A stretch of DNA of 64,000 bases from Novosphingobium acidiphilum DSM 19966 (lineage in GTDB: Bacteria; Pseudomonadota; Alphaproteobacteria; Sphingomonadales; Sphingomonadaceae): the NCBI RefSeq assembly GCF_000429005.1, contig NZ_AUBA01000008.1:1-64000 (forward strand), given 5' to 3'. The position numbers and the translations under genes were made by a program. Below the pieces are notes generated by a model, which saw only the letters and a program-made list of their open reading frames with translations, was not told the DNA's origin and made no database searches. Shown one piece after another: positions 1 to 8,832 of this stretch; the first letter of the stretch is position 1; each line of letters begins with the position of its first letter.

Positions 1-84
1 CCTCTCGCGCCTCGTCAATCGTTCTCAGCGTAAGGCGTTGCCGGGACTGGCCAATATTGCAATTATGCCTGCACGGAGGACTTT

Positions 85-291
85 ATGGCTTTGGTGGAAG
101 TGTTTGAGGGCGAGGATCCGGAAAAGCTACTATTCGTAGCCGACTTCGACTTCCTGCCGCGCGTTGGCGAACACCTTGCCCGAGATACGGAAGGCTTTTT
201 CGAGTATTATAACGTCGTCAAAATCTGGCACCGGCAGGACACTGCGGAAGGCACCTTTCGGGCGTGCCTGCTTGTGACGCTCGATGATTGA
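85..291 (+). CDS. small hypothetical protein, 68 aa
   Basis: I do not recognise a family. The product is a short acidic soluble protein with no signal peptide and no membrane segment; alternating hydrophobic residues suggest a small beta-rich fold. A clear ribosome site (GGAGGA, about 5 bases upstream) precedes the ATG, which supports it as real. It stands in a less GC-rich stretch at the window edge, and its 3' end faces a truncated gene remnant on the other strand. Ten open codons ending in TAA at 31-33 might be the tail of an earlier plus-strand gene, but that is too little to call. Confidence 0.6.
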   Translation: MALVEVFEGEDPEKLLFVADFDFLPRVGEHLARDTEGFFEYYNVVKIWHRQDTAEGTFRACLLVTLDD

Positions 292-310
292 GAACCCCAA
301 ATTTGTCCAC

Positions 311-502
311 GCCGCCTAGCATGATGGCGCTGATGTTCTGGTGCTTAAATTCGATCGAGCCTCGGTTCCGTGGGAGTATCTTTTGAAGCGCGCGATTGTG
401 CGCCGCCTTGTTGACGACATCTCCAGACAATTCGCTACCCAGTATGGCAAAATAATCCGCTACGATCAGATCGATTTCGCCGTTATCCCATGCATGTGCC
501 AT
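311..502 (-). pseudogene. truncated gene: N-terminal domain of an HNH/DUF3883-type protein
   Basis: From the ATG at 502 about 64 residues look strongly conserved. They include an EIDLIVADYFAIL segment, an NKAAHNRALQ segment and RGSIEFKHQNISA. From memory this N-terminal domain occurs in larger proteins that carry DUF3883 or nuclease-like C-terminal domains, where the text continues with a GEPWIxGYKP-like motif. Here the match stops after ML-GG at about base 311, and the frame runs on as unrelated sequence antisense to the 85-291 gene until a stop at 218. The 3' part of the gene therefore appears to be lost. The family name is recalled and was not searched. Confidence 0.5.
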
Positions 503-511
503 AGCTGAACG

Positions 512-637
512 CTATCCCGATAATACCTCTTTGACCAGGTCCTCTTGGGTGCTCAAAATCCGCGATAAGCTATTGGTCTTACTCAGCGATCTCGACTGGG
601 CACCATTTTTCCTCCCGGCCGGCGGTCGGGAGATCAT
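512..637 (-). CDS. possible small ORF, 41 aa
   Basis: ATG at 637, TAG at 512-514. The predicted product is Ser-rich in the middle with an amphipathic tail containing QEDLVKEVLSG. A weak GAGG lies 5 bases before the ATG. It ends 9 bases upstream of the start of the truncated remnant on the same strand, so it could be a small upstream partner gene, a leftover of a larger gene, or chance. I see no recognisable family. Confidence 0.25.
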   Translation of the reverse strand: MISRPPAGRKNGAQSRSLSKTNSLSRILSTQEDLVKEVLSG

Positions 638-691
638 AAAAACCTCGGAAAACTGAACAATTTAACCGGCCGGTGGGCATTGGCCGTGCGC

Positions 692-721
692 CAAGGCCGC
701 GCCGGGTCTGGCGCGGCCTTG
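692..721 (-). terminator. hairpin after the molybdenum hydroxylase operon
   Basis: A perfect 12-base inverted repeat (692-703 with 710-721, 6-base loop) lies just past the stop of the gene ending at 726. There is no T-run, so it is a stable 3' hairpin rather than a textbook intrinsic terminator. Confidence 0.45.
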
Positions 722-725
722 GGGG

Positions 726-2918
726 TTATGCCAATTGCCGGGCGATCGGCAGGGTGCGGATGCGTTTGCCGGTGGCCATGAACAGCGCGTTGGCAAGCGC
801 GGGGGCCGCAGGGGGCAGGCCCGGTTCGCCCAGGCCACCGATCGGGGCGTCGCTTTCGATAAAGTGCACATCGACCAGCGGGGCATCGGCGAGTTTGAGG
901 ATCGGATAGTCGGGAAAGCTGTTCTGATCGACCGCGCCATTGGTGATCGTGATCGCTTCGCCTAGCGCGGTGGACAGTCCCATCAGCACGCCGCCCTGCA
1001 CCTGCGCCTCGGCATTTTTGGGGTTTACCGTCGTGCCGCAATCGATCACCGCCCACACCTTGTGGACCTGCGGCGTGCCGTCGGGTTTGAGGCCGGCTTC
1101 GATCACATGCGCGCAGATCGTGCCAAAGCTTTCGACCAGCGCGATGCCGCGCCCGGTGCCCGCGGGCAACGGCGCCCCCCAATTGCTGCGTTTGGCAACA
1201 GCATCAAGCACCGCCAGGTGCCGTCCGCCCGCGGGCAGATGCGCCCGGCGGAACTGATAGGGATCCTGCCCGGCGTGGTGCGCAAGCTCGTCCATGAAGC
1301 TTTCGTTGTAGAATCCGTGCTGGGTCGAATTGACCGAGCGCCAATAGGCATCGACCTGGTTCGAGATATATTTGTAATGCCGCCGCGCGGTCGCGGGCAC
1401 CGTGTATGGGAACACGGTTTCGGATTCGGCATCGGCAAACTGGGCATAGTCGGTCTGCCACGCCGCGATCCGGCCATCAGCGTCCAGCGCGGCCTGCAAC
1501 TGGCCGAGCGATTGCGGGCGATAGGCGCCCTGTTTGACATCCTCTTCGCGCGACCAGATGATCTTGACCGGGTGATCAACCTGCATCGCCACGCGCGCGA
1601 TCTGTTCGATGATCTGGGTATAGGGGGGGAAACGCCGGCCAAACCCGCCGCCCATGATCATCGGGTGGAATGTCACCTTATCCACCGGCAGGCCGGAAAA
1701 CTGCGCCAGCAGGTTGCGCGTCTGGATCGGGTCCTGCGTGCCGCCCCAGACTTCCAGCCGGCCATCCGCATGATATCCGGTCATTGCAAAGGGTTCCATC
1801 GCCGCCTGGTGCAGGAAAGGCACGCGGTATTCGGCACGGATTGCCTTGGCGCCCGGCGCGCTCAGCACTTTGGCCGCATCGCCTGTGGTGTAATGGTTGT
1901 CAGGCTTGCCCGCTGCGATCAGTTGGCCTTGCGCGGCGTAGATGCTGGCGCTGCTGAGCCCGCCATGCCCTCCATCGCCGAATTTGGGCGCAAGCGCGCG
2001 CGCGCCTTTCAACGCCGGCCAATAGCCGCTGGCCACGACCACCACTGCATTATCGAGCGCTATGACCTTTTCCACGCCCTTGACCGCCATCGCCGGCGCG
2101 TGATCGACCGACTGCAACGTGCCGCCGCGCACCGGCGCCGCGATCACGGTGGCCACGCGCATCTGCGGCAGGGCGAAATCGATGCCGTATTGCGCGGTGC
2201 CATTCACCTTGGCGGGAATGTCGAACCGGTCGATCGGCTTGCCGATGAAGGTATAACGGTCACGTGTCTTCAATTGCGGTTCGCTGACCAGATCCTGCCG
2301 CGCCGCCGCCTCTGCCAATTCGCCATAGCGCAGCACTTTGCCCGTTTTGGCATGGGTGATCCGGCTGTCCGATGCGACGAGTTCGGATTTGGGCACGCCC
2401 ATCCGATCCGCCGCGGCATCGATCAGCGCCAGCCGCGCCGCCGCGCCGACCACGCGCATGCCATATTGCCCGGTGGCGCGGATCGCCGATGACCCGCCGG
2501 TTACCTGCAGCGGCACATTGCGCGCCAGCAGCGAAAAAACCTGGTCGGGCAGATGTTTCATCGCCGGTTGGCCGGCCAGGCTGGGCACAAACAGCTTGGC
2601 CAGCGCGGTGTTGCCAAAGGCATAGTCGGCAGGCGCCTGTTCGACGCGGATCCTGCTCCAGTCGGCATCGAGTTCATCTGCCAGCATCTGGGCCAGCGCG
2701 GTGTGCGATCCCTGGCCGAAATCGATATGCGGCGAATAGACCGTGATCGTGTCGTCGTTGGCGATTTTCAGCCAGCCTGCAAACGAGCTCTGGCCCGGCC
2801 CGGTGGTCAGCTGCTTGGCCCGCGACAGCGCCGCCTTGTCACCCCACCACACCGAAAACACGCCTGCGCCCACGACAGCCGCGCCGCCGATCAGGAAATA
2901 TCTGCGGTGCAGTTTCAT
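726..2918 (-). CDS. molybdopterin-binding oxidoreductase large subunit (isoquinoline 1-oxidoreductase beta type)
   Basis: Large subunit, 730 aa, of a xanthine-oxidase-family molybdenum hydroxylase that oxidises N-heterocycles or aldehydes; the substrate is unknown. The N-terminus has a twin-arginine-like signal (RRYFLIGG, residues 5-12), so export to the periplasm is likely. Glycine-rich cofactor loops such as MGGGFGRRF and the C-terminal GEPGLPPAAPALANA, which carries the catalytic glutamate of the family, are intact. The ATG at 2918 overlaps the stop of the iron-sulfur subunit by 4 bases (ATGA), which fixes the start and implies translational coupling. Open sequence upstream of this ATG belongs to another frame of the small subunit. 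Confidence 0.9.
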   Translation of the reverse strand: MKLHRRYFLIGGAAVVGAGVFSVWWGDKAALSRAKQLTTGPGQSSFAGWLKIANDDTITVYSPHIDFGQGSHTALAQMLADELDADWSRIRVEQAPADYAFGNTALAKLFVPSLAGQPAMKHLPDQVFSLLARNVPLQVTGGSSAIRATGQYGMRVVGAAARLALIDAAADRMGVPKSELVASDSRITHAKTGKVLRYGELAEAAARQDLVSEPQLKTRDRYTFIGKPIDRFDIPAKVNGTAQYGIDFALPQMRVATVIAAPVRGGTLQSVDHAPAMAVKGVEKVIALDNAVVVVASGYWPALKGARALAPKFGDGGHGGLSSASIYAAQGQLIAAGKPDNHYTTGDAAKVLSAPGAKAIRAEYRVPFLHQAAMEPFAMTGYHADGRLEVWGGTQDPIQTRNLLAQFSGLPVDKVTFHPMIMGGGFGRRFPPYTQIIEQIARVAMQVDHPVKIIWSREEDVKQGAYRPQSLGQLQAALDADGRIAAWQTDYAQFADAESETVFPYTVPATARRHYKYISNQVDAYWRSVNSTQHGFYNESFMDELAHHAGQDPYQFRRAHLPAGGRHLAVLDAVAKRSNWGAPLPAGTGRGIALVESFGTICAHVIEAGLKPDGTPQVHKVWAVIDCGTTVNPKNAEAQVQGGVLMGLSTALGEAITITNGAVDQNSFPDYPILKLADAPLVDVHFIESDAPIGGLGEPGLPPAAPALANALFMATGKRIRTLPIARQLA

Positions 2919-3385
2919 GCCACGGCTCCTGCTGATGTGCCGGCAACGGCGTGGATCGCCTCGCGAATGCGGACATAGGTGGCGCAGCGGCAGATATTGG
3001 TCATTGCCGCATCGATCTGCGCATCGGTGGGCCGGGGCGAATGGCTGAGCAGTGCGGCGGCCGCCATCAGCTGGCCCGACTGGCAATAGCCGCATTGCGG
3101 CACCTGGTGCGCAATCCAAGCGGTCTGCAGCGCGTGCGGTGCTTCGGGCGTACCCAGCCCTTCGATCGTGGTGATCGATTTGCCCGCCACCGTGCCCACC
3201 GGCACGCTGCACGAGCGAACGACTTCGCCATCCACATGCACGCTGCACGCGCCGCAAGCGGCAATGCCACAGCCGAACTTGGTACCGGTCAGCCGCAGTT
3301 CTTCGCGCAAGGCCCACAACAGCGGTGTGTCATCGTCGACATGGAACGTGACCGGTTTGCCGTTCACGCTGGTTTCGATCGCCAT
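2915..3385 (-). CDS. (2Fe-2S)-binding small subunit of molybdenum hydroxylase
   Basis: 156 aa. An N-terminal plant-ferredoxin domain (CGIAACGACSV, then RSCSVP) binds one 2Fe-2S cluster, and the C-terminal helical domain (QCGYCQSGQ and NICRCATY) binds the second. It passes electrons from the molybdenum subunit encoded immediately downstream (4-base overlap). I chose the ATG at 3385 because GGGGGA lies at normal spacing; the ATG at 3391 abuts that motif and the one at 3448 adds unconserved residues. There is no third FAD-type subunit, as expected for the IorAB two-subunit group, which uses cytochrome-type acceptors. Confidence 0.9.
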   Translation of the reverse strand: MAIETSVNGKPVTFHVDDDTPLLWALREELRLTGTKFGCGIAACGACSVHVDGEVVRSCSVPVGTVAGKSITTIEGLGTPEAPHALQTAWIAHQVPQCGYCQSGQLMAAAALLSHSPRPTDAQIDAAMTNICRCATYVRIREAIHAVAGTSAGAVA

Positions 3386-3511
3386 CGGCATTTTCCCCCA
3401 ACACCCTTGTGCCGCGATCATCGGACCACGGTCATTGATAGGTAGCATATAAGGACTGGCCAGAGGTACAAGCCGAATGATCGGGCAATGCTTGTCGGCG
3501 GGGCGCCGGAT

Positions 3512-5329
3512 TCAGCCGATTTCGGCGTGAACCGGCAGCAGCCCGTCGGCGGTGGCGGGCATCCCGCTGTGGCCGACAATCACCCGGTTGCGGCCCTGGT
3601 GCTTTGCTGCATAAAGCGCGGTGTCGGCCGCGCGATAGAGCGATCCGAAGGTGTCGCCCGGCCGCGCCATGACCAGACCGATGCTGACAGTCACTTCATC
3701 CCTGCCGATGGTATCGCCATGATCGCACGCAGCGATCGCCTGCCGCACGCTTTCGGCAAACCTGTGCGCGGCAAACAGGCCAAGGCCGCCGACCATGATC
3801 GCAAATTCTTCGCCACCCAGCCGCGCCACGATCTGGACGGGCGAATCCCAGCGTTGCAGCCGTCGCGCGATCGTCACCAGCACGGTATCGCCGACATCGT
3901 GGCCGTGGCGGTCGTTCACCGTTTTGAACTGGTCGATATCCAGCAGCAACAGGGCCAGCGCACCGGTGCCGTCGGCCGAGGCGGCATGATCGGTCAGCAG
4001 CGGGGTTATGCGTTCGACAAAGCCGCGCCGATTGCACAGGCCGGTCAGCGGGTCTCGCCGAGCCTGATCCTGCGCCACCGCCTCTGCGGCCAGCGCGGCA
4101 TCGCGTTCCTGGCGCAACAGCGTGAAGCGCCGCGTGGCCGCGATCGACAGCCACACCGTCTGCCAGGCGCCCGACAGCAGCACCAGCATCTGTTCGCCGC
4201 CGCCCCACAGCGTATCACCCAGATTGAAATAACCGGTCAGGCTCATCATCAGCAGCGGCACCACCCAGGCACCGGCAAAGGCCCGCGCGGTGACACTGCC
4301 GCGGCGCCAGGCGATCACCAGACAGGCCAGGATCACCACCACCAGCACCGAAAACAGCGCCGATACGGTATAGGCCAGCGCCACGATCGCGCCCGATCGC
4401 ATCAGGCCCAGCGGCAGGCCCGCCAAACCCACCAGCAGTGCCAATGCCACCGCGACGCGGGCCAGCCAGCGCGGCAATTTGCCGGGTTCGATCGCGCTGA
4501 TCAGGCTGAGCGCGGTCAGCATCAGCAAAGCCAACGCCAGCACCGTGCACACCTGCGCCGACACCGTTCCCGCCATGCCGGGCAGGACAAACAGGTGCAA
4601 TTGCGACCACATCACCCCCCACACCACCATCACCGTCGACCAGAGGCCCTGCAGCACCGGGAACAGGCGGCGCACGGCAAACCCCAGCGCCAGATTGAAG
4701 ACCGCGCCGATCGCCAGCAACATCAGCGTGGCGCCGATCAGGCTGGCCAGTGCAACAGATTGCAGGTCGGATGCTTCGGCCGGGACCAGGCGCATCCGCA
4801 ACGCCTCTGCCGCGGCCAACCGGTCAAACCGCACGATCAGCCCGGTCACGCGCGCGGTGCGCACCGGCGCCTGAAACCCGAGCTGGCCGCCCAGCCGCCA
4901 GTGCCCGGAGAAATCGCCGCTGTGAACGTCCTGCCAGGCGATAAAGCCATCGGCATAGCGGAACCCGACCAGCAGCCGGTCAAACCGCGATGAATGCACC
5001 ATCAACACCGGCACATGGCCGCCCTGCCGAAACAGCTGCGCGCCGCCTGCAAGCCACAGGCTGCCATGCTGGTATCCGTCCGGGTCACCGCCGCACAACA
5101 GGCCGCCAGGCACATCATGATCGTGCGCCGGATCGGGTGTTGCGGTCGAGGCATGACAGAATGCGGCAGGCGACAGCGTGTCGACGCGTGCGTCAACACC
5201 CGCGTTGGCGCGGTGCGACACGCCGGGTGCGCCAACCAGCAATGCGATCAGGCACAGGCACGACACCAAGCGCGCCCGAGTCGCGATCCGCCACTTGGCG
5301 ATCCAGAGCAAGGGCGGATTGCCGGTCAT
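3512..5329 (-). CDS. 7TM sensor diguanylate cyclase (GGDEF)
   Basis: 605 aa. A signal-like N-terminus is followed by an extracytoplasmic region to about residue 185, seven hydrophobic segments to about 410, a short coiled linker and a C-terminal GGDEF domain. The active-site motif is GGEEF at about 505-509, preceded by LLLLDIDQFKTVND, so it should make cyclic di-GMP from GTP. The sequence before GGEEF lacks a canonical RxxD inhibitory site. The layout matches 7TMR-DISM receptors. The ATG at 5329 was chosen because upstream codons are unconserved. The region before it (5330-5406) is AT-rich, suiting a promoter. Confidence 0.85.
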   Translation of the reverse strand: MTGNPPLLWIAKWRIATRARLVSCLCLIALLVGAPGVSHRANAGVDARVDTLSPAAFCHASTATPDPAHDHDVPGGLLCGGDPDGYQHGSLWLAGGAQLFRQGGHVPVLMVHSSRFDRLLVGFRYADGFIAWQDVHSGDFSGHWRLGGQLGFQAPVRTARVTGLIVRFDRLAAAEALRMRLVPAEASDLQSVALASLIGATLMLLAIGAVFNLALGFAVRRLFPVLQGLWSTVMVVWGVMWSQLHLFVLPGMAGTVSAQVCTVLALALLMLTALSLISAIEPGKLPRWLARVAVALALLVGLAGLPLGLMRSGAIVALAYTVSALFSVLVVVILACLVIAWRRGSVTARAFAGAWVVPLLMMSLTGYFNLGDTLWGGGEQMLVLLSGAWQTVWLSIAATRRFTLLRQERDAALAAEAVAQDQARRDPLTGLCNRRGFVERITPLLTDHAASADGTGALALLLLDIDQFKTVNDRHGHDVGDTVLVTIARRLQRWDSPVQIVARLGGEEFAIMVGGLGLFAAHRFAESVRQAIAACDHGDTIGRDEVTVSIGLVMARPGDTFGSLYRAADTALYAAKHQGRNRVIVGHSGMPATADGLLPVHAEIG

Positions 5330-5406
5330 CGTGCGCTTGTGCCACGAAGCCCTGTGCAAAATGTTAAAAACGCAAGGATTTGCAGTAATATTTCGGCAAT
5401 GGCCGA

Positions 5407-6756
5407 TCAGGCATCGGCAAAAGGATCGATCGCGTCTGCAGATGCCACCAGCCCAAGCGGCACGATCCGGAATTGCCACCAGGCCAGTCCCGACACCAGC
5501 CAGATTGCACCCAGTTCAAGCGCCATCCGGTTCATGTCGGACATGATCGCGACAACCACGCCGATGCCCAGCAGCGGCGAGATCCCGTGCACGATCACGT
5601 TGCGGCGGACATGCCGCGCAAAATGGACCATCACGCACAGATGAATCAGCGCAAAGCCGAACAGCGCGCCGAAATTCACGAACGCGGCGAGCTGGTCCAT
5701 GGCCTGGCGCAGCCACAGCGCAACCACCACCGACACCGCAGTCGATGCCAGCATGGCGACATGCGGCGTGTTGTAGCGGGGGTGCAGCCGCGCCAGCGCG
5801 CCGGGCAATTGCCGGTCGCGCGCCATGGCATACAGCACCCGCGCCACCCCGACCTGCATCGGCAAGGCATTGCTGAACCCGACGAGGATCGCATAGGCCC
5901 AGGCCAAGGCAAGGCCGGCCCAGATCCCGCCCAACTGTCCCGCCATTTCGTAGGCGGCAGCATCCAGGCTTTTGAAGTGCGCACCCTGCATCGCGTTGCC
6001 CAGGACCCACGCCGACAGCACGAACAGCGCGGTGGCAAAGGCCAGCACCAGCAGGATCGCACGGCCAAGCGTGCGCCCGCTGCGGTCGGCGGTGTCTTCG
6101 GCCAGCGTCGATACCGCGTCGAATCCCAGAAACGACATCACGCAGATCGACGTGCCGGCCAGCACCGCCGACAGCGAGAACGGCGTGCTGTAGAACGGAG
6201 TGATACCCAGACCTGCTGCGCCATAATGATGCAGGCGGACATACCCTGCCAACACCAGCAGTGCGACCATGACTGCCACTTGGGCGACCACAGCGGCAAA
6301 CGACACTTTTGCGGTGGAGCCGATGCCGAACCAGTTGACCACCGTCGTAAACGCCGCCAGCAGCACGATCCACACCCCGCGGTCGATCCCCGGCATCAAT
6401 TCGCCCAGCGCGACTGCCAGCACGACATAGACAAACGCGGGGATCAGCAGATAATCGAGCAGGATCATCCAGCCCGCCACAAACCCGGCGAACGGCCCCA
6501 GCACGACGCGGGCAAAGCCGTAGACCGATCCCGCGCTGTGCACTTCGCGGACCATTGCGGCATAGCTGAACGCGGTGAACGCCATGCACAGCCCGCCCAG
6601 CAAATAGGCCAGCGCCAACATCCCGTGCGCGGCCGCCCAGACAACCCCCAACGTCGACAGCGGCGAGATCGGCGCAATATAGGCCATGCCATAAGCCACC
6701 AGATCGCCCAGGCGCAGCTGGCGGCGAAACCCGTCGGGTGCGGCGGCCTGGCTCAT
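5407..6756 (-). CDS. APC-family permease, probable polyamine or amino-acid importer
   Basis: 449 aa with about 12 membrane helices. The first helix carries the family's unwound substrate segment (AYIAPISPLSTLG). The start ATG at 6756 overlaps the stop of the acetylpolyamine amidohydrolase gene by 4 bases, so the two are almost certainly co-transcribed and coupled. I infer that it brings in the amidohydrolase substrate (acetylated polyamine) or the free amine. Substrate cannot be read from sequence alone. Confidence 0.8.
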   Translation of the reverse strand: MSQAAAPDGFRRQLRLGDLVAYGMAYIAPISPLSTLGVVWAAAHGMLALAYLLGGLCMAFTAFSYAAMVREVHSAGSVYGFARVVLGPFAGFVAGWMILLDYLLIPAFVYVVLAVALGELMPGIDRGVWIVLLAAFTTVVNWFGIGSTAKVSFAAVVAQVAVMVALLVLAGYVRLHHYGAAGLGITPFYSTPFSLSAVLAGTSICVMSFLGFDAVSTLAEDTADRSGRTLGRAILLVLAFATALFVLSAWVLGNAMQGAHFKSLDAAAYEMAGQLGGIWAGLALAWAYAILVGFSNALPMQVGVARVLYAMARDRQLPGALARLHPRYNTPHVAMLASTAVSVVVALWLRQAMDQLAAFVNFGALFGFALIHLCVMVHFARHVRRNVIVHGISPLLGIGVVVAIMSDMNRMALELGAIWLVSGLAWWQFRIVPLGLVASADAIDPFADA

Positions 6757-7781
6757 CCGGAAAAGCCGGTCAGCACGGCGGTGACATTGCCGCCGATGTC
6801 GGCCACGGCATAGCCGCCCTCCATGACGAACAGCGTCGGCCTGCCCAGGCTGGCGATGCGTTGCCCGATCGCGGTGAAATCGTCGGCCCGCAGCTTGAAA
6901 TGGCTGATCGGATCTTCGGCAAACGTATCAACGCCCAGCGAGATCACCACACTGTCGGGCCCGAACGCCGCGATATCGGCAATCGCACAATCGAGTGCTG
7001 CCAGATAGTCGGCCCCGGTGGTGCCCCATGGCAGCGGATAATTGACATTGGCGCCCAGCCCCGCCCCGCTGCCGCGTTCATCGGCATGGCCCAGAAAGAA
7101 CGGATATTCCTGCCTTGGGTCGCCATGCAGCGAGGCAAAGAACACATCACCCCGGTCGTAAAAGATCGCCTGGGTGCCGTTGCCATGGTGGTAATCGACA
7201 TCGAGCACCGCCACCCGCGCCGCGCCGTGATCGCGCAGATATTGCGCCGCGATCGCGGCATTGTTCAAATAGCAGAACCCGCCCATCGCGCGCGCACCGG
7301 CATGGTGCCCGGGCGGACGGCACAAGGCAAAGGCGCTGTGCGCGCCGCGGGTCAGATGGCGCGCGCCGGTCAGCGCGCAATCGGCGCTCGACCGCACCGC
7401 CGCCCAGGTGCCCGCGGTGATCGGCACCGCAGCATCGATTGCATAGAACCCAAGCTTGCCGTCGATATGGTCGGGCGGCACATCCTGGCGCAAGTCCGCG
7501 GCGGGCCAGGCATACGGCAGCGCATCACCGGTTTCGCCCAGAGCCGACCATTCGTCCCAGGCGGTTTCCAGAAAGGCCACGAAATCCTCGGTGTGTACGC
7601 GCGTCAGCGCGGAGCGATCAAACCGGTCGGGCGCAACGATCGGCCCCAGGCCCGCGCCGCGTACGGCATCGAGCACCTGATCGGCACGCGAAGGCATTTC
7701 AAAACATGGCACCAGCCGCCCGCGATAGAATTCGGCCGCACCATGATGCAACCGATGGTCTTCGCTATGGATTGTCAGCAT
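6753..7781 (-). CDS. aphA: acetylpolyamine amidohydrolase (histone-deacetylase fold)
   Basis: 342 aa, the usual length. The N-terminus (SEDHRLHHGAAEFYRG, then LVPCFEMPSRA) and the long loop 100-120 resemble the Mycoplana ramosa enzyme, distinguishing it from acetoin-utilisation proteins. Catalytic residues are visible: tandem His159-His160 in RPPGHHAG, zinc ligands Asp196 and His198 (DVDYHHGNG) and Asp285 (GVDTF), and the EGGY loop near 323. It should remove acetyl groups from N-acetylputrescine, -spermidine or -cadaverine in the cytoplasm. It is first in a two-gene unit with the APC permease. Confidence 0.88.
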   Translation of the reverse strand: MLTIHSEDHRLHHGAAEFYRGRLVPCFEMPSRADQVLDAVRGAGLGPIVAPDRFDRSALTRVHTEDFVAFLETAWDEWSALGETGDALPYAWPAADLRQDVPPDHIDGKLGFYAIDAAVPITAGTWAAVRSSADCALTGARHLTRGAHSAFALCRPPGHHAGARAMGGFCYLNNAAIAAQYLRDHGAARVAVLDVDYHHGNGTQAIFYDRGDVFFASLHGDPRQEYPFFLGHADERGSGAGLGANVNYPLPWGTTGADYLAALDCAIADIAAFGPDSVVISLGVDTFAEDPISHFKLRADDFTAIGQRIASLGRPTLFVMEGGYAVADIGGNVTAVLTGFSG

Positions 7782-7868
7782 GCCCCGTCCCGAATTGCGT
7801 GATCACAGTTGGTCAGACTGCCTGCAGGCGGGTGGCAATGCAAGCGGCCGCCGGAAAACGGCCCAGTC

Positions 7869-8630
7869 TCAGCGATATCGGCCGATTGTGGCCGCATCGA
7901 CACCTTCAAGCTTGCGCAGGCTGCATGTCAGCCGCCCGCCGACCAGCGTCAGCGCGTTGAACGTGGGCGGTGTCGTGCGCAGCCGCTGTGACAGGGTGCC
8001 GGCGCCGATCATCCGCACCGGGCCCGATGGGGTTTGCTGCACCAGGTCGAACGCATCGTGCACATGGCCCGACAGCACCGCCAGCACCCCGCGGCGTGCC
8101 AGTTGATCGAGCGCATGATTGCCGCCCTTGGTCAGGGCGCGGCCGCGCGTGCCGACTTCGACCAGCGGATGGTGGCACGTCACCAGCACCGGCGTATCGA
8201 TGGCGATGGCGTCGATCTGCGCCAGCGTGCGCGCCAATGCGCGCTTGGGCGCAATCCCGCGCGACCAGTTCAGCCGCCATTGCGCCGCGGCGGTGGTTGG
8301 CAGCCGCACGATCGCCAGGCGATCGAGCACCAGCGGTCGTTCGATCGCGGCCTCAAGCTTGCGAAACCGGCGATAGGGATCAAACAGGCGTTCGACCGGA
8401 TTGAAATAGGGCAGATCGTGATTGCCCGGATCGATCTGCACCGGAACCCCCAGCCCGGCAATCCACCGCGCCGCGGCATCGAATTCGCGCGGCCGCGCGC
8501 GCATCGTGAAATCGCCGGTGATGATCACCCCGTCGGGCGCTTCGTCGCGCACCGCCTGCCGAACCCAATCGAGCGCGCGGCGGTCCTCCAGACCGAAATG
8601 CAGGTCGCTGATGTGGAACAGACGGATCAT
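7869..8630 (-). CDS. metallophosphoesterase (calcineurin-like)
   Basis: 253 aa. It has the five-block dinuclear metal site: HISDLHFG near the N-terminus, ITGDFT, PGNHD, TCHHPLV and SGHVHD. This is a cytoplasmic phosphoesterase of the Icc/CpdA-like branch; cyclic-nucleotide or other phosphodiesters are possible substrates. It sits 87 bases beyond the aphA start, same strand, and forms the end of a divergent pair with the UrcA gene. The substrate is not predictable here. Confidence 0.8.
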   Translation of the reverse strand: MIRLFHISDLHFGLEDRRALDWVRQAVRDEAPDGVIITGDFTMRARPREFDAAARWIAGLGVPVQIDPGNHDLPYFNPVERLFDPYRRFRKLEAAIERPLVLDRLAIVRLPTTAAAQWRLNWSRGIAPKRALARTLAQIDAIAIDTPVLVTCHHPLVEVGTRGRALTKGGNHALDQLARRGVLAVLSGHVHDAFDLVQQTPSGPVRMIGAGTLSQRLRTTPPTFNALTLVGGRLTCSLRKLEGVDAATIGRYR

Positions 8631-8832
8631 TGATCCAGCCTTGCCGTTGGCCGCATGCCAAGGTCAAGCCGACAATGTCGTTTGACGGCGCCGGGCCGTT
8701 GTTTGTCCCGCCATCGCGGTATCATGGCCCCCGGTCGAGCCTGTGATGCATCCACCGCCGCCCTGGGGCACACCACGATCAAGCGCTGGGCGGTACCCCC
8801 ACCCCGGAAAGTTCGGGTGCCGCACAACGCGA

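Noticed and set aside
726..3317. Extension of the molybdenum-hydroxylase large subunit upstream to 3317
   Set aside because: The extra 133 codons are an alternative frame of the 2Fe-2S subunit gene; the ATGA overlap at 2915-2918 and the twin-arginine signal mark the true start.
3488..4993. 501-codon plus-strand open frame rich in Gln, His and Arg
   Set aside because: Entirely antisense to the GGDEF protein gene, with no recognisable domain or ribosome site.
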